Positions 14,159-17,325 of a stretch of DNA of 17,325 nt are shown here, in pieces. The stretch comes from an uncultured archaeon. Its GTDB lineage: Archaea > Thermoproteota > Nitrososphaeria > Nitrososphaerales > CALBXV01. The stretch covers positions 1 to 17,325 of the forward strand of contig CALBXV010000372.1 of the NCBI GenBank assembly GCA_937890045.1, read 5' to 3'. The translations under genes and the position numbers were made by a program. Below the pieces are notes generated by a model. It was not told where the DNA came from. It searched no databases and was given only the letters and a program-made list of their open reading frames with translations. Position 1 is the first letter of the stretch; the number at the start of each line of letters is the position of its first letter.

Positions 14159-15419
14159 CAAATCCTACCATATGGTTACCTATTTGGCCGTACCTACTTT
14201 TTGCAGCAACTATCATACACTCTTTTTCATCGTATTCAAATCTATCTACTGCGTATCCATAGAATACAAACAGTGCAGTTTCAGCAGTTTGTTCTATTAC
14301 TCCACTTTCAGCATAGTCACTCATCTTAGGGATAGGATTATCTCTCTTTTCTATCTCTCTATTCAACTGACTAATTAAGAATGCTGTGCAGTTTGAAGTC
14401 TTACACACCCACTTATAATCATACATTATCTTCTCAATCTCAAACCTTCTACCTTCTTGTGCTCCTTCTGCTTTAATCAGTTGAATGTAATCATCAATTA
14501 CTATATCAGGACGATGTTTCATGACCTCTCTTAATGAATCATCTAATCCTCTAATATCATCATACATCATAAGCTTCTTGTACTTTACCTTGATTATATC
14601 TTTAACAGAATCAATTTCTGCGAGTTCTTTGATAGTTAAATCGTGTTTTCTTACTTTATCATAGGATAAGGTATCGCTTTCGATAACTAATAGCTTTTTG
14701 AGCATTTCTACATTACTCATTTCCCTATTAAATAACATCACTTTATACCCTTGTTCTATAAGACTTTTTATTATGTTAAGCATTAGTGTTGTCTTACCAT
14801 GTCCTGGTCTACCACCTAGAACTGTAACTTCTTTCCTTGTCATTCCCCCAGCTGGTGCATCTAATGCAGGTATTCCAAATGGGATTATATTTGTTCCTTC
14901 TTTTAATGTTTCAGCTGTCTCCTCTATTATAATACTGATATCACGCATCTTAGTAGGCTGTAATTCTCTTAACTCTTCTACTAATCTACTATGTTTCTCA
15001 AGGATCTTTGAAGTTTGATTATAATCACTATAACTCATCCTTAGAATATTACTGGCACTTGTAGCACACTCTCTTTGAACATGTTTCTCCCATATTATCT
15101 TTGCATAATGTTCTAAGTTACCATCAGTAACTGTGTCTGCAACTAATCCTGTTAGATAATATCCGTATTCACCCTTTCTACCGTGCTTCTCGTTACATCT
15201 GTTAACAACTGTTACTACTTCAATTGGTTCTCTTTGTTTATACATATTAGACATAACTTTCCAAACATTTTGAGGCTTATCATAATAAAATGCTTTATTC
15301 TTTCTTATCCAAGATGCAGCTCTATCAAAAGCATCAAGGCCTCCATATAAAACACAGCCTATTAAGGCTTCTTCAGCTTCTTCGCTAGCTGGAAGAGCCT
15401 CCATTATATTGTCTGTCAT
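14127..15419 (-). CDS. dnaB: DnaB-family replicative DNA helicase, 430 aa
   Basis: This is a hexameric 5'-3' fork helicase. Residues about 10-110 match the helical DnaB N-terminal domain, with ASEEAEEALIGCVL at the start. A linker follows, then a RecA-like motor: Walker A GGRPGHGKTT (202-211), the acidic residue in LFNREMS (E233), Walker B DIVIDDYIQL (305-314), the SQLNREIEKR stretch with the following DYAESGVIEQTAE segment, and a final strand with KSRYGQIG (arginine-finger/loop region). All core motifs are intact, and the length is close to bacterial DnaB. ATG 15419 has GGGAGG six bases upstream; the longer frame to 15437 has no SD. The first 35 bases overlap the methyltransferase gene. No primase is visible in the window, so priming must come from elsewhere in the genome or from the host. 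Confidence 0.92.
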   Translation of the reverse strand: MTDNIMEALPASEEAEEALIGCVLYGGLDAFDRAASWIRKNKAFYYDKPQNVWKVMSNMYKQREPIEVVTVVNRCNEKHGRKGEYGYYLTGLVADTVTDGNLEHYAKIIWEKHVQRECATSASNILRMSYSDYNQTSKILEKHSRLVEELRELQPTKMRDISIIIEETAETLKEGTNIIPFGIPALDAPAGGMTRKEVTVLGGRPGHGKTTLMLNIIKSLIEQGYKVMLFNREMSNVEMLKKLLVIESDTLSYDKVRKHDLTIKELAEIDSVKDIIKVKYKKLMMYDDIRGLDDSLREVMKHRPDIVIDDYIQLIKAEGAQEGRRFEIEKIMYDYKWVCKTSNCTAFLISQLNREIEKRDNPIPKMSDYAESGVIEQTAETALFVFYGYAVDRFEYDEKECMIVAAKSRYGQIGNHMVGFDGNKCRFSER

Positions 15420-16266
15420 TTTCAACCTCCCTATCAAATATCTCAGTTTGAGACATTGGTTCGTAGTTCATTATTACAAGTTCACTTACTACTTTTTTAA
15501 TCGCACTCCCTGCATACATAGTCTCTATTGTTCTTATATTATAATCTTTATACAAATCTTTTATGACCTTTTTATCATCGTAACTCACCATGAATTTAGC
15601 TCCTAAATTATTTATATCATCACATTTTTTTACAAGTGCTTCGTGCATTTCCATGTTAAAATCATGGTAGTAGTATGTTCCTTTCTCTCCTGCTACTACA
15701 TATGGTGGATCAAAGTACCACATGTCTCCTTCTTGAGCTTTATACTTATCTATAAACTTTCTAAAGTCTAAGTTTTCTATTAAGGCACCTTCTAAATGTT
15801 TTCTTGATTGGATTAACTCATCTTTTAAATTATGTCTCCAATCCTTTTTAGGAGCTGAACTCATTGGGTTATAAGGATTTTTATTAAATGAATTTCTTAT
15901 TATATAATAGTACAAACATGCTCTTCTTACATCAGGAACATTAATTTCCTTAGATGACATTATATGTTCTTTTGCTTCAGTAAATGTTTTTCTTGATCTA
16001 GGCACCCAAAATATAAACTCACAAAATTCATCAAAGTGATCAAGAACTACCATATACAGATTTACTATATCATTATCTATATCATTTACTACACTATTCT
16101 TTGACTTCTTTTTTCTAAAGAACATACTTAAACCGCCAGCAAACACTTCTAAATATCTATCATGTGGTGCTAGCATTGGAATCAATTTCTTACTCAGTTC
16201 AAACTTACCTCCATAGTATGGAATAACTACAGGACAGTCTCTCCATATTAATGTTTCAATCATCAT
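15385..16266 (-). CDS. dam: Dam-like (D12 class) DNA adenine-N6 methyltransferase, about 293 aa
   Basis: This enzyme transfers a methyl group from S-adenosylmethionine to adenine N6 in DNA. Motifs appear in the order of the Dam/D12 (alpha-type) class: PYYGGKFELSKKL (motif X, 16-28), YLEVFAGGLSMFF (motif I, 38-50), VVNDIDNDIVNLY (motif II, 59-71), a helical target-recognition region (about 80-175) and the catalytic WYFDPPY (183-189). The start is uncertain: ATG codons at 16266 and 16263 lie in the 61-aa gene's stop region without a good SD, and a GTG at 16293 also lies in frame. Coupling to the upstream gene is likely. GATC is the usual target of this class, but specificity is not proven here. 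No partner restriction enzyme is seen, so self-protection or replication/packaging control is more likely. Confidence 0.88.
   Translation of the reverse strand: MMIETLIWRDCPVVIPYYGGKFELSKKLIPMLAPHDRYLEVFAGGLSMFFRKKKSKNSVVNDIDNDIVNLYMVVLDHFDEFCEFIFWVPRSRKTFTEAKEHIMSSKEINVPDVRRACLYYYIIRNSFNKNPYNPMSSAPKKDWRHNLKDELIQSRKHLEGALIENLDFRKFIDKYKAQEGDMWYFDPPYVVAGEKGTYYYHDFNMEMHEALVKKCDDINNLGAKFMVSYDDKKVIKDLYKDYNIRTIETMYAGSAIKKVVSELVIMNYEPMSQTEIFDREVENDRQYNGGSSS
15426..15431 (-). promoter_or_regulatory. Ribosome binding site of the dnaB-like gene
   Basis: GGGAGG six bases before ATG 15419, located inside the 3' end of the methyltransferase gene. It selects the 430-aa form. Confidence 0.7.
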
Positions 16267-16441
16267 CTTTAAAAAGTTCAATGCAGTCGTCACATATCTT
16301 TACATTTTGCTTTACTCCCATCTCTTCTTGTTCATGTAAAAACTCTTTTAATGTTATTTTTTCCTCTCTATTATCTTCTATTGCATCATTGTTTCTACGC
16401 ATTTCTTCTACTTTAGACATAGCATAATTACTTATCTTCAT
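16256..16441 (-). CDS. Small acidic CxxC protein of unknown function, 61 aa
   Basis: The ATG at 16441 has AAGGAGGA (16447-16454) six bases upstream, one of the best SDs in the window, and the gene overlaps the preceding stop by 14 bases. The protein has a helical, Glu/Arg/Asn-rich body (KVEEMRRNN, LKEFLHEQEEM) and ends VKICDDCIELFKDDD. The single CxxC pair could bind metal only as part of a dimer or with a partner, or it may be redox active. Its end overlaps the methyltransferase start, so translation of the two is probably coupled. No family is recognised. Confidence 0.68.
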   Translation of the reverse strand: MKISNYAMSKVEEMRRNNDAIEDNREEKITLKEFLHEQEEMGVKQNVKICDDCIELFKDDD

Positions 16442-16802
16442 TCTGATCCTCCTTCTTTATTGATGTAATTTTTTCGTGTGATTCTCTTAATGTTTTCCTC
16501 ATTGGATACATTTTTTCAAGTGCTGATATAGCAACGTATGCATAGTTTAGTGATGCTACTGGATATCTAGATAATAAGTTTAATGCATCTGTTGCAATTT
16601 TTACTTGTCTTTGGGATTCTTGATATCCTTTATCACGTCCTATATCAGACCCTTCGTCCAAGTATTTTTTGTTATCTACTATCATTGCATATGCACTATT
16701 ACCAAGAGGATCGTTTTCACTATCACCAGCCATTATAAAAAACCATTCATCATCATGCATTACATCTTGACTCTCTGGCCACTGTTTTACTTTAAGTATC
16801 AT
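16428..16802 (-). CDS. Phage early protein of unknown function, 124 aa
   Basis: The start is ATG 16802, seven bases after AAAAGGAG (16810-16817). The open frame extends further upstream to 16862, but that part would be translated from the structured RNA element and has no SD. The N-terminal half (MILKVKQWPESQ, then an aspartate-rich stretch) looks globular. The second half has a long helix pair (QVKIATDALNLLSRYP and NYAYVAISALEKMYP) and a charged C-terminus. No catalytic motif or membrane segment is seen. It is the first gene after the RNA element, so if that element is regulatory, this protein and the genes below it are the likely targets. Confidence 0.68.
   Translation of the reverse strand: MILKVKQWPESQDVMHDDEWFFIMAGDSENDPLGNSAYAMIVDNKKYLDEGSDIGRDKGYQESQRQVKIATDALNLLSRYPVASLNYAYVAISALEKMYPMRKTLRESHEKITSIKKEDQNEDK
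16447..16454 (-). promoter_or_regulatory. Ribosome binding site of the 61-aa gene
   Basis: AAGGAGGA on the minus strand at good spacing from ATG 16441, lying within the 3' end of the 124-aa gene. Confidence 0.7.
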
Positions 16803-16809
16803 TTTTCTT

Positions 16810-16817
16810 CTCCTTTT
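16810..16817 (-). promoter_or_regulatory. Ribosome binding site of the 124-aa gene, just downstream of the RNA element
   Basis: AAAAGGAG at seven-base spacing from ATG 16802. Only four bases separate it from the closing stem of the structured RNA, so folding could affect access to it. Confidence 0.65.
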
Positions 16818-16821
16818 AATA

Positions 16822-16950
16822 AATGTAGGGCGAACTCTGCGTTGGCAAACATTTTGGTTCATTAAGCTGTTCCAACCTCGTCAGGTGTCGTCACGGAGCA
16901 TATAGCTCTGGAGAGTGAGACTTTTATTATACGCTTCAGCACCCTACATT
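16822..16950 (-). ncRNA. Structured intercistronic RNA element, 129 nt, class unknown
   Basis: A noncoding stretch of about 46% GC (hand count) lies in an AT-rich operon, between the DUF932-like stop and the next SD. The ends form a perfect 9-bp stem, AATGTAGGG/CCCTACATT, extendable by TGC/GCA. Inside, read on the minus strand, I see several pairings. GTC-TCAC (16921-16915) pairs with GTGA-C-GAC (16894-16887) and encloses hairpin GAGC-TATAT-GCTC (16908-16896). ACCT-GACG-AGGT (16886-16875) is stacked directly after it. GTTGG-AACA (16876-16868) pairs with TGTT-TG-CCAAC (16851-16841). AAGC (16936-16933) can pair with GCTT (16867-16864) in the last loop as a pseudoknot. The last two helices share two bases. 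A multi-stem fold closed by a strong stem suggests a cis-regulatory RNA, a ribozyme or a stable processed RNA. I cannot match it to a known riboswitch, tRNA, tmRNA or hammerhead. Confidence 0.6.
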
Positions 16951-16951
16951 A

Positions 16952-17325
16952 TTATGCTTGTGCTACTTTAGCCATTCTCATAACTTTAGGATATATTTTA
17001 TCTTCAAGCTTATGAGTTACTTCTGTCTTTCTGTTTAGTAAATGAGTGGCTGTCCATGTAGCTGCGTTCAATAAGTCCCAATAGTTATCAGGCTTATTAG
17101 CTATTATATGGTTAGTTATCTTTTCAATATGCTTATTAGGAAACATCTCAATCACATCTTTAATATGTTCCCCTTTAACTTTAGTACCAGTAAGAATAGG
17201 CATATCAGATGCAAATATCCTTGGAATATTATCAACTACTTGTTCTATAATATTTTCAAGATTACCTAAATCTGTCTCATTCCATATAATGTGCTTAAAC
17301 TTCTTATGGTCTGAGATACGACCTA
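16952..17325 (-). CDS. C-terminal part of a DUF932-like phage/plasmid protein (partial)
   Basis: The frame is open to the right edge of the window, giving 123 visible residues, so the internal Met at 17203 is not the real start. The visible sequence runs from GRISDHKKFKHIIWNE through a helical stretch (NLENIIEQVVDNI) to DNYWDLLNAATWTATHLLN and ends MRMAKVAQA. Pattern and position resemble the C-terminal part of DUF932 proteins, often encoded near phage and plasmid replication genes, where a K/R-H segment precedes helices and an N-A-x-T-x-x-x-T-H stretch. Their biochemical role is not established. The match is by eye and moderate. The stop is one base from the structured RNA element. Confidence 0.5.
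   Translation of the reverse strand, partial: GRISDHKKFKHIIWNETDLGNLENIIEQVVDNIPRIFASDMPILTGTKVKGEHIKDVIEMFPNKHIEKITNHIIANKPDNYWDLLNAATWTATHLLNRKTEVTHKLEDKIYPKVMRMAKVAQA

Noticed and set aside
16605..16865. 86-aa plus-strand frame over the 124-aa gene and RNA element
   Set aside because: It is Phe/Ile/Ser/Tyr rich shadow sequence without an SD, opposite to an SD-led gene.
16877..16884. CTGACGAG on the minus strand, resembling the hammerhead ribozyme core
   Set aside because: The required GAAA after stem II and a proper NUH cleavage site in the right order are not found; GGTT/AACC as stem II would be followed by AAAA, lacking the essential G.
16926..16931. Perfect TATAAT -10 hexamer on the minus strand
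   Set aside because: No -35 or extended -10 sequence lies at the right distance, and initiation there would start inside and destroy the closing stem. In AT-rich DNA the hexamer is probably chance.
16822..16950. tRNA or tmRNA gene
   Set aside because: The closing stem is 9 bp, and no T-arm with a GTTCRA loop, no anticodon arm of normal size and no CCA context could be fitted on either strand.

Overview
The window looks like part of an AT-rich tailed-phage genome. The reasons are its gene content (a DnaB-family helicase, a RuvC-type resolvase, an adenine methyltransferase and a very large virion-like protein), tight packing with 3-35 nt overlaps, and two long gene blocks of opposite polarity that converge at about 13,470. 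Clear Shine-Dalgarno sites (AAGGAGG type) in the minus block mean the host uses SD-led initiation. I cannot name the host, and no cellular gene is visible.

Plus strand, 1-13,470: a late/virion-type block. It holds the tail end of an unidentified gene (1-103), a 246-aa protein with one hydrophobic segment (96-836), a 413-aa coiled-coil protein (846-2087), a giant 2,878-aa protein (2090-10,726) and a 914-aa protein with a lysine-rich tail (10,726-13,470). The giant protein is the main discovery. Its N-terminus carries hydrophobic segments like those of ejected virion proteins. Residues about 1661-2199 carry, in the right order, the signature blocks of a single-chain two-barrel (double-psi beta-barrel) RNA polymerase: a DG-starting barrel with two lysines (K1705, K1733), a second barrel ending in the metal-binding motif DFDAD (2067-2071), and a downstream G-I...ID-K block like that of QDE-1-type polymerases. 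I infer a virion-carried RNA polymerase that enters the cell with the DNA and transcribes early genes, comparable in strategy to the crAss-like phage enzyme and, by convergence, to N4.

Minus strand, 13,474-17,325 (read right to left): a replication/early block. In transcription order it has the C-terminus of a DUF932-like protein, a 129-nt GC-richer structured RNA element closed by a perfect 9-bp stem, a 124-aa protein, a 61-aa acidic CxxC protein, a Dam-like methyltransferase, a DnaB-like helicase, a RuvC-like resolvase and a 62-aa protein. Most junctions are overlaps with the next SD inside the upstream gene, so this is probably one transcript with translational coupling. The two blocks end 3 bp apart with no visible terminator hairpin.

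Together the genes suggest this cycle: internal proteins and polymerase enter with the genome, the polymerase reads the early block, and helicase, methyltransferase and resolvase then replicate, mark and resolve the DNA. The RNA element sits between two early genes and matches no RNA family I can recognise. No tRNA, CRISPR array, insertion sequence or integrase is visible, and no stretch over 300 bases lacks a gene.
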